A DNA stretch of 64,000 nucleotides from RGZA01 sp041917755 (GCA_041917755.1 JAYRWY010000011.1:62001-126000), one strand, 5' to 3'. Positions 26,395 through 36,333 are shown, counted from the stretch's first letter. Numbers and translations: made by a program. Notes: generated from the sequence alone by a model not told the origin.

Positions 26395-26424
26395 ATTGTA
26401 ACACAACGGCTTAGTGGCTTTCAA
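26395..26424 (-). promoter_or_regulatory. sigma-70-type promoter of 6S RNA
   Basis: TTGAAA and TACAAT are separated by 18 bases on the minus strand, and the -35 element lies inside the 3' end of zapA. The predicted start matches the first base of the closing stem. Confidence 0.65.
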
Positions 26425-26749
26425 TCCTTGCAGATATGCTGTTTATGCGCTGGGACAAGTGCTCAACTGCTGTAACTAATAAATCTTCTTCCGCATCAAG
26501 GTTACTTTTTTCCTGCGCGATTAACTTGTCTTGGCTTGCCTTTGCTTCCAACACTTCATCAGCGAGCATTAAGCCAGCCAATAAAAAAAGGCGAACCTCG
26601 CCTACTGTTCCCTGGCTCGATGAAATGGCAATACGCATTTTATCTTCCACCATGCTAGCCAACTCACGCACACGTGCATGCTGGTCAGGTGGACAAGCCA
26701 ATTGATAGGAACGACCCATCAGGGAAATTTCAATCATGTTTTTATCCAT
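26411..26749 (-). CDS. zapA: cell division protein ZapA
   Basis: The 112-residue protein has the ZapA pattern: an N-terminal beta segment (IEISLMGRSYQLACPP, then DQHARVRELASMVEDKM) followed by a coiled coil (LLAGLMLADEVLEAK onward). ZapA bundles FtsZ filaments at midcell. It is three bases after the DUF4164 gene and immediately upstream of 6S RNA, matching the conserved zapA-ssrS-fau order. Confidence 0.92.
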   Translation of the reverse strand: MDKNMIEISLMGRSYQLACPPDQHARVRELASMVEDKMRIAISSSQGTVGEVRLFLLAGLMLADEVLEAKASQDKLIAQEKSNLDAEEDLLVTAVEHLSQRINSISARIESH

Positions 26750-26752
26750 GCG

Positions 26753-27076
26753 CTACTCCCCCACAATTTTTTCTAAACGAATAATCGCCTCATCGAGACG
26801 GTTGGCGACCAATGCCGTCAGCTCGCGTTGCTTGCTTTCCCGTGTCAGGGCTTCTTTTTCTTTAGCCATGGCCTGGCTTTCACGGGTTACAGCCTGCGTT
26901 TCCCGTTGTTGAGCCTGCTTGAGTGCACGCTCTGCCGTTTCGCTGGCTGCCTTTACACGCTTAGCCGCACGCGCCTCAATCACCTTATCCAGCTCTTTCT
27001 GGCGGCGCGATAATGCCTCCACCAGTCCATCGATGGATTGATCAAGGTTTTCAAGGGCAGTTTTCAAACGATCCAA
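26753..27076 (-). CDS. DUF4164 coiled-coil protein
   Basis: The 107 residues are almost entirely a charged coiled coil, rich in Lys, Glu, Ala and Gln, with heptad-like spacing. DUF4164 genes commonly precede zapA in alphaproteobacteria; the function is unknown, and a division role is only suggested by the pairing. The start is TTG at 27076, with AAGGA seven bases upstream. The two A residues of that site touch a palindrome at 27087-27105. The gene is separated from carB by 113 bp with several inverted repeats. Confidence 0.82.
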   Translation of the reverse strand: MDRLKTALENLDQSIDGLVEALSRRQKELDKVIEARAAKRVKAASETAERALKQAQQRETQAVTRESQAMAKEKEALTRESKQRELTALVANRLDEAIIRLEKIVGE

Positions 27077-27086
27077 GCAGCTATCC

Positions 27087-27178
27087 TTACGAATTAGATT
27101 CGTAAAGATGATGGTAACTAAGCCATTCGGATTCGGTCAATTCATTCCGAAGCAAGAAAGGTTGATTTGCGCAAATCA
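27087..27178. repeat. three inverted repeats between carB and the DUF4164 gene
   Basis: The interval holds TTACGAATTAGATTCGTAA (27087-27105, eight-base arms), TTCGGA/TCCGAA (27126-27131 and 27146-27151) and the perfect 16-base palindrome TGATTTGCGCAAATCA (27163-27178). No T-run follows either strand, so they do not read as simple terminators. They may be operators or leader structure for DUF4164-zapA-6S RNA. Confidence 0.55.
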
Positions 27179-27189
27179 GTTTTAAAGGA

Positions 27190-30100
27190 CTACGCCACCT
27201 TAAAATAACTTTGGATTGGCTCGAACTGCATATTACCTGCTTGCAACGCAGCAATACCCTGCACCACAGCGCTGGCTTCGGCCACCGTGGTGTAATAGGG
27301 AATCTTATTAAGCAATGCTGTCTGACGCAGGCTGAAGCTATCCGCCAAGGCCTTGGCACCCTCGGTGGTATTCATTACCAACTGGATGTCACCGTTAATC
27401 ATGGCATCGACAATATGCGGTGACCCTTCCAATACCTTATTGATGCTGGTTACTTTAATACCAGCTTCCTTAAGTGTCTTGGCAGTACCAGAGGTGGCAA
27501 CGATATTGAACCCCATACCAATAAGCTGGGTTGCGATGGCAATTACGCTCGGCTTATCGCGGTCACGTACGGAAATGAATACATTTCCTTTGAGCGGAAG
27601 ATTTACCCCAGCGCCAAGTTGCGATTTGGCAAACGCCTTGGGGAAGTCCACGTCAATACCCATCACCTCGCCGGTCGATTTCATTTCAGGCCCCAGCAAT
27701 ACATCTACACCAGGGAAGCGGCTGAACGGGAATACAGCTTCCTTAACTGCCACATGTTTATGTGTATGTGGTTTCAAGTTGAAGCTAGCCAGTTTTTCAC
27801 CCGCCATCACACGTGCGGCGATTTTTGCAACCGCCACACCTGTTGCCTTGGCAACAAATGGAACGGTACGGCTGGCACGTGGGTTGACTTCAAGGACGTA
27901 GATTTTTTCGTCTTTCACTGCAAACTGAACATTCATCAAGCCAACTACACCAATGGCTAATGCCATTTGTTTGGATTGCTTGCCCATTTCATCAATCAGC
28001 TTTTGTGACAATGAATATGGCGGCAAGGAACATGCGCTATCGCCGGAATGGATACCTGCTTCTTCAATGTGCTCCATCACGCCAGCAATATACACATCTG
28101 TGCCATCACAAATCACATCTACGTCAACTTCCGTAGCATCAGATAGATAACGGTCAATTAAGACAGGGTTTTTACCCGATACTTGCACCGCTTCAGTTGC
28201 ATAACGTTCGACCTGCATTGCAAGATTTTCAGGGCTTTCACCACGAATAATCTGCATTCCACGGCCACCCAAAACATAAGATGGGCGTAGCAGAACCGGA
28301 TACTTCGCGTTTTCGCTCACCGTAACGCTCATTGATTTAACTTCGGCGACTGAATGCGCAATGCTATTTTCTGGCTGACGCAAATTTAGCTTCTGCAGCA
28401 ATTGCTGGAAGCGTTCACGGTCCTCGGTTAAATCAATCGCATCGGGGGATGTGCCAAGGATGGGGATATTGGCGGCCTGTAATTCATCCGCCAGCTTCAA
28501 TGGGGTTTGTCCGCCAAACTGCACAATTACGCCCATAACCGTGCCTTTTGATTGTTCAATACGTACAATCTCAATCACGTCTTCTGCCGTTAATGGCTCG
28601 AAATACAGGCGGTCGGATGTGTCATAATCCGTCGATACCGTTTCCGGATTACAGTTAATCATGATGGTTTCGATACCTGCTTCCCGCAGAGCAAACACCG
28701 CATGAACGCAGCAATAATCGAACTCGATGCCTTGGCCAATACGGTTGGGGCCACCGCCAAGAATGATAACTTTCTTTTTCTCGCTTACCCGTGCTTCGCT
28801 TTCTGCACCCAACCCTTCATAGCTTGAGTACATATAAGCAGTTGCAGATGCAAACTCACCGCCGCAGGTATCAATACGTTTATATACTGGACGTACATTC
28901 AATTGATGACGAAGTGCGGCAATATCCTGCTTGGTTTTACCAGTTAATGATGCAAGGCGTGCATCGGCAAAACCCATCTGCTTAAGGTGCATTAATTCTT
29001 CTGCAGTTTTTGGCAAACCATTTTTCTTGATATTGGCTTCTGTATCCACAATTTGCTTAATCTGCTCAAGGAACCACGGATCAACCTTACAAATGCTGTG
29101 AATATCCGCCACACTCATGCCATGACGCATTGCTTGTGCAATCACCAATAGGCGGTCATGGGTTGGCTTACCTAACGCTTCACGAAGTACCAACGGGTCT
29201 TTATCCGCACCCGGTAAATCAATGTCATTAAAGCCGTGCAAACCAGTTTCCATGGAACGCAACGCTTTTTGAACGGATTCCTGCCAGGAACGGCCAACCG
29301 CCATCACCTCACCCACTGATTTCATTGCAGTGGTAAGCAAAGGATCGCAGCCCGGGAATTTTTCGAACGCAAAACGCGGGATTTTGGTAACGACATAATC
29401 AATTGTCGGCTCGAATGATGCCGGGGTTACCTTCGTCATATCGTTCTTGAGTTCATCAAGAGTATAGCCCACGGCCAACTTCGCGGCGATTTTTGCAATT
29501 GGGAAACCGGTAGCCTTGGATGCCAACGCAGATGAACGGCTCACGCGCGGGTTCATTTCAATAACAACCATGCGGCCATCGGCAGGGTTCACCGCAAACT
29601 GTACGTTCGAACCGCCAGTATCCACGCCAATTTCGCGCAGCACCGCAATCGATGCATTACGCATAATCTGATATTCTTTATCGGTAAGCGTCAGTGCTGG
29701 CGCAACCGTTATGCTATCGCCGGTGTGAATGCCCATCGGGTCCACGTTTTCAATGGCGCAAATGATAATGCAGTTATCTGCCTTATCGCGCACCACTTCC
29801 ATTTCGTATTCTTTCCAGCCGAGTACGGATTCTTCAACCAACACTTCGGTCACCGGGCTTGCATCCAAGCCGCTCGCCACAATGTCATTATATTGCGTCT
29901 TGTTATACGCAATCCCACCGCCAGTACCCGCCAAGGTAAAGCTGGGGCGGATAATAGCGGGCAAGCCGATTTCGGCCAACGCCTGCTGTGCTTCGCCGAT
30001 GCTTTTTACAACGCGGCTCTTGGGACTGGTTAGGCCAATCTTATCCATCGCATCGCGGAACAGCTGGCGGTCTTCTGCCTTTTCAATTGCGTCCTTCTTC

Positions 30101-30453
30101 GCGCCAATTAATTCGATATTCAGACGCTTTAATGTGCCGTCTTTATCCAGCGCCATAGCGGTGTTCAACGCCGTCTGACCGCCCATGGTCGGCAACAATG
30201 CATCTGGTTTTTCTTTTTCTAAAATCTTTGCCACAATCGCCGGTGTAATTGGCTCAATATAGGTTGCATCCGCCAGATTGGGATCCGTCATAATCGTCGC
30301 CGGATTGGAGTTGATAAGGATAACGCGGTATCCTTCAGCCCTCAGCGCCTTACATGCCTGCGCACCCGAATAGTCAAACTCGCACGCCTGACCAATCACA
30401 ATAGGGCCCGCCCCGATGATGCAGATGGATTTAATGTCTGTTCTTTTAGGCAT
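27190..30453 (-). CDS. carB: carbamoyl-phosphate synthase large subunit
   Basis: This 1087-residue enzyme has the expected duplicated ATP-grasp layout: the first half opens with CIIGAGPIVIGQACEFDYSG, the second with IILGGGPNRIGQGIEFDYC. Near the end are an MGS-like allosteric domain (IATQLIGMGFNIVATSGTAKTLKEAG, in part) and the IPYYTTVAEASAVV segment. With CarA it makes carbamoyl phosphate for pyrimidine and arginine synthesis. It follows carA with a membrane spermidine-synthase-like gene between them (11 and 12 bp gaps), so all three are probably one transcript. Confidence 0.97.
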   Translation of the reverse strand: MPKRTDIKSICIIGAGPIVIGQACEFDYSGAQACKALRAEGYRVILINSNPATIMTDPNLADATYIEPITPAIVAKILEKEKPDALLPTMGGQTALNTAMALDKDGTLKRLNIELIGAKKDAIEKAEDRQLFRDAMDKIGLTSPKSRVVKSIGEAQQALAEIGLPAIIRPSFTLAGTGGGIAYNKTQYNDIVASGLDASPVTEVLVEESVLGWKEYEMEVVRDKADNCIIICAIENVDPMGIHTGDSITVAPALTLTDKEYQIMRNASIAVLREIGVDTGGSNVQFAVNPADGRMVVIEMNPRVSRSSALASKATGFPIAKIAAKLAVGYTLDELKNDMTKVTPASFEPTIDYVVTKIPRFAFEKFPGCDPLLTTAMKSVGEVMAVGRSWQESVQKALRSMETGLHGFNDIDLPGADKDPLVLREALGKPTHDRLLVIAQAMRHGMSVADIHSICKVDPWFLEQIKQIVDTEANIKKNGLPKTAEELMHLKQMGFADARLASLTGKTKQDIAALRHQLNVRPVYKRIDTCGGEFASATAYMYSSYEGLGAESEARVSEKKKVIILGGGPNRIGQGIEFDYCCVHAVFALREAGIETIMINCNPETVSTDYDTSDRLYFEPLTAEDVIEIVRIEQSKGTVMGVIVQFGGQTPLKLADELQAANIPILGTSPDAIDLTEDRERFQQLLQKLNLRQPENSIAHSVAEVKSMSVTVSENAKYPVLLRPSYVLGGRGMQIIRGESPENLAMQVERYATEAVQVSGKNPVLIDRYLSDATEVDVDVICDGTDVYIAGVMEHIEEAGIHSGDSACSLPPYSLSQKLIDEMGKQSKQMALAIGVVGLMNVQFAVKDEKIYVLEVNPRASRTVPFVAKATGVAVAKIAARVMAGEKLASFNLKPHTHKHVAVKEAVFPFSRFPGVDVLLGPEMKSTGEVMGIDVDFPKAFAKSQLGAGVNLPLKGNVFISVRDRDKPSVIAIATQLIGMGFNIVATSGTAKTLKEAGIKVTSINKVLEGSPHIVDAMINGDIQLVMNTTEGAKALADSFSLRQTALLNKIPYYTTVAEASAVVQGIAALQAGNMQFEPIQSYFKVA

Positions 30454-30464
30454 GTGCTGTTCCT

Positions 30465-32642
30465 TTATTTACTTAAGCCGAAATTTAAAATGGGAATGAT
30501 GGAAATATGGTCGTCTGTCCATGGCAACGGGCTCACATCATCAAGTGATGTCCACCCGTTCTCATCAATCAGATGTTTAATAAGCGCCTGATCTTTGCTT
30601 AACACCGCGTATTCACTTGCTGTTTTATTGGCAATGCTTTCATCAGGCACATAATATTTTACAGCGCCGTGCATGCGCATTTGTTTGGCTGCACCAGCCG
30701 CGACATGGCGCAGATTCAAATAGCGATTGGATATGTGCAATACCAACGCACCTGTTTTATCCAGTCGCTGCTCATAAATCTTGAACATTTCATGAGTTAG
30801 CAGATGCACCGGAATAGCATCTGATGAAAATGCATCCAGCAGCAACATATCATAGTAATTTTTATCACTGGCCAATGTCATGCGTGCATCGCCAATCACG
30901 ATTTGCGCCGGACAGTCATGCAGGAAGGTAAAATATTGCTTGGCTAATTCTTCAACACCTTTATCAATCTCAAAATATCTGATTGATGCTGATTTTGGCG
31001 GCATGCATGCAACCGCCCCCATGCCAAGCCCAACAATTCCTACATGCTGCGGCTTCATATATTCCACCACATCATCAAGCCCACTGCCTTTTGTATAATA
31101 CAAATGAGCATCCGTCGTAACGGATGGGGTGCGCTGCTGCATGCCATGGCTGGTCGTGCCATGCAATAATGTACGATAGACAAAACCATCTTCAAACGTT
31201 CTATCCATCACACGTTTTACGCCAAAAAAATCGCGTTGCATGGCTAAGGGTTGCGGCAATACAAGCAACACAATGCCAATCATTACAACAGCACTCACCG
31301 CCAATACCGATGGCAACATGGTAGACAACATCAACGCCACCACTAATACAACGGGAGTCAGGTTCATAATGATGTCAGAACGCAGGTTTTGCATAGCCAA
31401 TAAAATGAACGCCGCGACAAGCGTAATAAAAATCAGAATATGTAGTTTTTTTAAATTTACCAACTTCAACCGCGCCAAATCGTCCTTCCAATTCGGCAAT
31501 AGGGTAATCAGCAGAAATAAAACGAACTCAAGCGGTAGCGGCAGAATAAATGGCACAACAAACACATTAAACATCCCGCCGAGCGCACCGCCCAACGCAA
31601 GTGTCAGATAATAACCCGTTAAATGCTGCGCAGATGGACGCAACGTCGCCAAACGTCTATGGCAACGCCATGCCGTTAGGAAAAATGCAGCCAAAATAAG
31701 CGCAATATCAAAAATATGGGATGGCTTGAAACCAGTGTACAGCTCGCGGAAAACATAAAAGGCTATCAAGAAAATCTGCGCAACAACCAAATCGTCGCTA
31801 AAACGGTCTTTGCGGGAGAACGCCAATACAAAGGTCAAAAGATACAGCGCTAAAGGCACCATAGACAGCAGTGGCAACGGCGCAATATCGCTGATCAAAT
31901 GGTTGGTTGCGCCAAACGACAATGCGCATGGCATAAACGAATAAAATAACCACTTAAGATATTGCGGCTTCACCTCTTGCTCTTGCAAGGCATGCTGAAT
32001 AGCAATCGGCTTTGTACAAAGCATAAAGCACGCAGCAAGCAACACAACAAACCCACCTGCCCCCCAGAACCATATTGTCTGGCTTATGCTCACGCCAAAT
32101 AATGGCTCAAGCAATAAGGGAAAGAGTAACAATCCGGCAAAGCTACCAAAGTTACTTGCGCCATATAAAAAGTACGGATCCTTTGCATCTGGCTGCGGAA
32201 GGCTCGCATAAAGGTTTTGCAGCATCGGGGAAATCAACGATAATAAGAACAAGCTAACGCCCGACAATCCCATCAGCACAGTAATGACTGAATGGGCGTT
32301 TATTGCTGTCACCGCGCCCAATGATGTAACCGTTGGATACAACACATGCTGTGCTGTTGCACCAGCAACCAACACCGCAGATAATAATAATGTGACCCAT
32401 GCTGGCCACTGCCGTATAATATGTGCCGCAGCATACGCTGCCAGCAACACCGTTTGAAACACTACCAGCGATACAAGCCAAACCGTGGGCACACTACCAA
32501 AGGTCGGCAGCATAATGCGCCCTAACATCAGTTGCTGCCAAAACAACAATGCCGCCGCCAACCCCATCGTCAGGCCAAATATCACTCGCACAAGGTTGGT
32601 GCGCCCAAGGCTTTGGGATGTGGTTGCGGTCTCCTGCATCAT
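30465..32642 (-). CDS. membrane protein with C-terminal spermidine-synthase-like domain
   Basis: The 725-residue protein starts with about 12 hydrophobic segments (residues ~15-470), an MFS-like or similar membrane domain. A SpeE-type domain follows (about 500-700) with VGIVGLGMGAVACMPP, an acidic residue in RYFEIDKGVEEL, IVIGDARMTL and LLLDAFSSDAIPVHLL. Fusions of this kind are annotated as fused MFS/spermidine synthase, but polyamine synthesis is rarely tested and the GxGxG-like loop is all that is clear here. It sits between carA and carB, which suggests a link to arginine or polyamine supply. That link is inference. Confidence 0.85.
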   Translation of the reverse strand: MMQETATTSQSLGRTNLVRVIFGLTMGLAAALLFWQQLMLGRIMLPTFGSVPTVWLVSLVVFQTVLLAAYAAAHIIRQWPAWVTLLLSAVLVAGATAQHVLYPTVTSLGAVTAINAHSVITVLMGLSGVSLFLLSLISPMLQNLYASLPQPDAKDPYFLYGASNFGSFAGLLLFPLLLEPLFGVSISQTIWFWGAGGFVVLLAACFMLCTKPIAIQHALQEQEVKPQYLKWLFYSFMPCALSFGATNHLISDIAPLPLLSMVPLALYLLTFVLAFSRKDRFSDDLVVAQIFLIAFYVFRELYTGFKPSHIFDIALILAAFFLTAWRCHRRLATLRPSAQHLTGYYLTLALGGALGGMFNVFVVPFILPLPLEFVLFLLITLLPNWKDDLARLKLVNLKKLHILIFITLVAAFILLAMQNLRSDIIMNLTPVVLVVALMLSTMLPSVLAVSAVVMIGIVLLVLPQPLAMQRDFFGVKRVMDRTFEDGFVYRTLLHGTTSHGMQQRTPSVTTDAHLYYTKGSGLDDVVEYMKPQHVGIVGLGMGAVACMPPKSASIRYFEIDKGVEELAKQYFTFLHDCPAQIVIGDARMTLASDKNYYDMLLLDAFSSDAIPVHLLTHEMFKIYEQRLDKTGALVLHISNRYLNLRHVAAGAAKQMRMHGAVKYYVPDESIANKTASEYAVLSKDQALIKHLIDENGWTSLDDVSPLPWTDDHISIIPILNFGLSK

Positions 32643-32654
32643 ACTTTTTTCTGG

Positions 32655-33845
32655 TTAGGCGGCCTTACTTACTCTGGCGCGCATTAAATCGACAAAACGT
32701 TCAAACAAATAATGACTATCTTCCGGGCCAGGCGAGGCTTCAGGATGGTATTGCACTGAAAATACTGGTGCGTTTTTCACTCGCACACCTTCATTGCTGC
32801 CGTCAAACAGACTGATATGCGAAACCTCCGCATAGCTTGGTAATGTTTCCGGTAACACCACAAATCCGTGGTTCTGACTGGTGATTTCTACCTTACCAGT
32901 CGTTAAATCCTTTACGGGGTGGTTTGCACCACGGTGACCTGTCGCCATCTTCTTGGTTTTAGCACCCAAGGCCAACGACAATAATTGGTGGCCAAGGCAA
33001 ATGCCGAATAATGGCAAGCCACTATCAATGACCTTTTTAATTACCGGAACGGCATAAACACCTGTCGCCGCTGGGTCACCAGGACCATTGGACAGGAATA
33101 CACCATCTGGCTTCAATGCCATGATTTCTTCAAATGACGTCGTAGCAGGAACAACCGTCACGCGTGAACCCGTTGCCGCAAGGCAGCGCAGAATGTTCAG
33201 CTTTGCACCATAATCAATCGCAACCACATGAAATTGCGGCTTGGTCTGCTTTTGATAACCACTGCCCAGCACCCAATTGGCTTCATCCCAATTATAGGCT
33301 TTTTTGCAGGTGACTTCTGGAACTAAATCCATGCCGTCCAGACCCGCGAATTCTTTTGCTTTCTTTGTGAGTGCCGCAATGTCGAATACGCCTTTGGCGT
33401 TGTGCGCAACAATCCCATTCACAGAAACCTTGCTATCACGAATGCGATGGGTCAATGCGCGCGTATCCACGCCGCTTAATCCAACCAGATTATTTTTGAC
33501 CAGCCATGCTTGCAGATGTTGGGTTGAACGGAAATTAGATGGCTGCGTGATATCATCGCGCAAAATCAAACCGCGCGCGGCAACTTTTTGTGTCTCAATA
33601 TCCTCTGGGTTGGTTCCGGTATTACCAATGTGTGGGAAGGTAAAGGTAATAATTTGTCCGGCATAGCTGGGGTCAGTTAAAATTTCCTGATAACCAGTCA
33701 TGGAGGTGTTAAAGCAAACTTCGCCAACAGCCTCTCCTTCTCTACCCAATCCCCTTCCCCAAAACACTGATCCATCACTTAATACTAAAACAGCATTGGC
33801 AGCGGTGGGTTTTTGTGGATAATGGGGCGCGGTTGGTTCGGACAT
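32655..33845 (-). CDS. carA: carbamoyl-phosphate synthase small subunit
   Basis: The 396-residue glutaminase subunit begins at the ATG at 33845 (MSEPTAPHYPQ). Longer upstream frames run through the yqeY gene and are not plausible. The glutamine amidotransferase triad is visible: Cys in GICLGHQL, and His and Glu in YHPEASPGPED. It starts a three-gene unit with the membrane protein and carB and is divergent from yqeY across 112 bp. Confidence 0.97.
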   Translation of the reverse strand: MSEPTAPHYPQKPTAANAVLVLSDGSVFWGRGLGREGEAVGEVCFNTSMTGYQEILTDPSYAGQIITFTFPHIGNTGTNPEDIETQKVAARGLILRDDITQPSNFRSTQHLQAWLVKNNLVGLSGVDTRALTHRIRDSKVSVNGIVAHNAKGVFDIAALTKKAKEFAGLDGMDLVPEVTCKKAYNWDEANWVLGSGYQKQTKPQFHVVAIDYGAKLNILRCLAATGSRVTVVPATTSFEEIMALKPDGVFLSNGPGDPAATGVYAVPVIKKVIDSGLPLFGICLGHQLLSLALGAKTKKMATGHRGANHPVKDLTTGKVEITSQNHGFVVLPETLPSYAEVSHISLFDGSNEGVRVKNAPVFSVQYHPEASPGPEDSHYLFERFVDLMRARVSKAA

Positions 33846-33957
33846 ATCGTTTTTTCTTCTTTTTCTATATATATAGGTAAAACGGCGAGAGTATCCACAC
33901 CTAGCCCCGCCCCCGCAATCGTTTTTTATAACTGCAGTAAAACCTAAGGAAATAGCC

Positions 33958-34422
33958 ATGTTACGCGAAAAAATTACCGAGTCCCTGAAGGCCGCCATGA
34001 TCGCAAAGGACGAAGCCAGCGTTTCAACCCTGCGGATGATTAATGCCGCCATCAAACAAAAAGATATCGATGTCGCCCGCCCACGCGGCGACCAACAGAT
34101 TTCGCCTGAGGAAGTTTTATCCCTTTTGCAAGGCATGATTAAGTCACGCCGTGAGTCAGTTGACCTGTACACCAAAGGTGGCCGTCAGGAATTGGCCGAC
34201 AAAGAAAATGCCGAAATCGCTGCAATTGAAAAATTCCTCCCCAAGCAAATGAGTGAGGATGAAGTGCGCGGCGTGGTCAAAGGCCTCATCGCATCCACCG
34301 GCGCATCCGGCATCAAGGATATGGGAAAAATTATGGGCGTTCTAAAAACCCAATATGCAGGTCAACTGGATATGGGCAAAGCCAGCGGCATTATCAAAGA
34401 GATGCTAAACGCCGCCGCGTAA
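33958..34422 (+). CDS. GatB/YqeY domain protein
   Basis: The 154-residue protein matches the YqeY family throughout: the opening LREKITESLKAAMIAKDE, TLRMINAAIKQKDID, then a helical core (EKFLPKQMSEDEV). YqeY resembles the C-terminal part of GatB and binds tRNA-like structures. Its exact role is unclear. The yqeY-dnaG-rpoD series is the classic macromolecular-synthesis arrangement in alphaproteobacteria, where rpsU is often replaced by yqeY. dnaG follows after 18 bp. Confidence 0.9.
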   Translation: MLREKITESLKAAMIAKDEASVSTLRMINAAIKQKDIDVARPRGDQQISPEEVLSLLQGMIKSRRESVDLYTKGGRQELADKENAEIAAIEKFLPKQMSEDEVRGVVKGLIASTGASGIKDMGKIMGVLKTQYAGQLDMGKASGIIKEMLNAAA

Positions 34423-34440
34423 TTTCGTTGATTGGAATAC

Positions 34441-36333
34441 ATGTCCACCTTCGGCCCCGCCTTTCTTGATGAATTACGCAATCGCCTGACACTGTCAGAA
34501 GTGATTGGCCGGCGCGTGAAAATCACGCGTGCAGGGCGCGAATTCAAAGCGTGCTGTCCCTTCCACAAAGAAAAATCCCCAAGCTTTACTATCAATGATG
34601 CCAAGGGTTTCTTTCACTGCTTTGGCTGCGGCGCGCATGGCGACGTCATTGGCTTTACCATGCGGCAGGAAAACCGTTCATTCCCTGAAGCGGTTGAAAT
34701 TCTGGCGGGCATGGCGGGCATGCAGGTGCCCAAATCAAGCCCCGAGGAAGCCAAACGATATGAAGAAGAAAAAAATCTTTATACGTTGATTGATGAAGCC
34801 GCCAAATGGTTTGAAGAACAGCTTCGCATTCCATCGGGCCGCATCGCACTTGATTACGCCAAACGCAGAAATCTATCGGAAGAAACTATCTCCCGCTTTC
34901 GTTTGGGCTATGCCCCGAATGATGCGCAAGCGCTGATAAAATATCTAACTGCCAAGGGTTATAAGCCACAGCAAATGGTGGATGCCGGCCTTGCCAAAAA
35001 ATCCGAACGCGATGATGGAATTTATAGCTTCTTTCGTGGCCGTCTGATTTTTCCGGTCGGTGACAGACGCGGCCGCGTGGTGGCGTTTGGCGCACGTTTA
35101 TTGGAAGGCGACGGGCCGAAATACATCAACAGTGCCGATCACGGCCTCTTCCATAAAGGCCAATTGTTATACGGCTTTTCTAGAGCCAGAGCCGCTGCCG
35201 CCGATGGCAAGCCACTCATTATTACCGAAGGTTATATGGATGTAATACGGCTAGTGGAGGCAGGCTTTATGGGTGCCGTCGCGCCGCTCGGCACTGCGCT
35301 TACCGAAGAACAAATCCAGTTGCTGTGGAAAATTATTCCAAAGCCACCAGTGCGCCCCGACCTGCTCAATCACATTCCTATTTTATGTTTTGATGGCGAC
35401 AATGCTGGCAGCAAGGCGGCAGAACGTGCGCTTGAACGTATCTTGCCGCACATCGCCGCAGACCAGTCGGTTCGCTTTGCTGCCATGCCCACAGGTGAAG
35501 ACCCCGACACATTGATTTTGAATAAAGGCCCATCGGCGATGCAGACGGTGCTGGATGCTGCCCTGCCCCTTATTGATTTCATGTGGCAACGCACAGCAGG
35601 CGACCGACCGCTCAATACCCCGGAAGACCGTGCTGGCTTCCGCCGCGCGCTGGAGGCACGTGTCTCACTTATTAAAGACCGCGCATTGCAGCAAGATTAC
35701 CGCAATACGGTTCAAGAACGGTTGCAGCAAAATTTCAGTGGCCATGAAAGCCGCCCATACAACCAAACCCCATATGAAAAACGTGGCGGCAAAAATAATT
35801 CAAATTCAAAATCTTATGGGCGTTCCTTCATGCCGGTTATCAAGCCGCGCCCGCTACCCAACAATCTGCAGGAACGCATTGTTCTAGCTCTGCTCATCAA
35901 TCACCCCGCGCTGTTTGTAGAAATGGAGGGGGCATTGCATAACCTACCCATTACGGATGCGGGATTAGACCCGCTGCGGCAGGGTATTTTCGATTTCATG
36001 GCAGAAAACGACCTCGATCATGAAAATCCAGCCGTTTTGCGTGATTATCTGGAACGGGCAGGCTTTGGGCAGGCCTTAGCCAAGGTTTTAAGCCCAGATT
36101 TGTACGTTCACGCCGGGTTTGCCCGCCCAGAACGACCACTCAGCGCCGCTTTGGCCGGTTGGCACGACATTTGGAACCGTCATTTACGGGTTTTGCTTCA
36201 AGATGACCTCAAAAATGCCAGTCTTGAGCTAAAAAACACGGGTGATTCGGCTGTCCTGGAGCGGATTTCACAGCTTCAAGCCATGCTAATTGACATGGAC
36301 GAAAAGGCCGAGCGTGAAGCGGCAGAAAATTAA
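34441..36333 (+). CDS. dnaG: DNA primase
   Basis: The 630-residue primase has an N-terminal zinc ribbon (CPFHKEKSPSF and FHCFGCGAHGD), the catalytic TOPRIM region with LIITEGYMDVIRL and an acidic DGDNAG segment, and a variable C-terminal helicase-binding domain. The start is the ATG at 34441; a TTG three codons earlier has no better support. It lays down Okazaki primers. Residues about 435-460 are Asn/Ser/Lys-rich, a probable linker to the C-terminal domain. Confidence 0.96.
   Translation: MSTFGPAFLDELRNRLTLSEVIGRRVKITRAGREFKACCPFHKEKSPSFTINDAKGFFHCFGCGAHGDVIGFTMRQENRSFPEAVEILAGMAGMQVPKSSPEEAKRYEEEKNLYTLIDEAAKWFEEQLRIPSGRIALDYAKRRNLSEETISRFRLGYAPNDAQALIKYLTAKGYKPQQMVDAGLAKKSERDDGIYSFFRGRLIFPVGDRRGRVVAFGARLLEGDGPKYINSADHGLFHKGQLLYGFSRARAAAADGKPLIITEGYMDVIRLVEAGFMGAVAPLGTALTEEQIQLLWKIIPKPPVRPDLLNHIPILCFDGDNAGSKAAERALERILPHIAADQSVRFAAMPTGEDPDTLILNKGPSAMQTVLDAALPLIDFMWQRTAGDRPLNTPEDRAGFRRALEARVSLIKDRALQQDYRNTVQERLQQNFSGHESRPYNQTPYEKRGGKNNSNSKSYGRSFMPVIKPRPLPNNLQERIVLALLINHPALFVEMEGALHNLPITDAGLDPLRQGIFDFMAENDLDHENPAVLRDYLERAGFGQALAKVLSPDLYVHAGFARPERPLSAALAGWHDIWNRHLRVLLQDDLKNASLELKNTGDSAVLERISQLQAMLIDMDEKAEREAAEN

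Noticed and set aside
27087..27359. 90-residue minus-strand frame across the carB end
   Set aside because: It lies mostly in another frame of carB, with a Trp/Arg-rich shadow-like composition.
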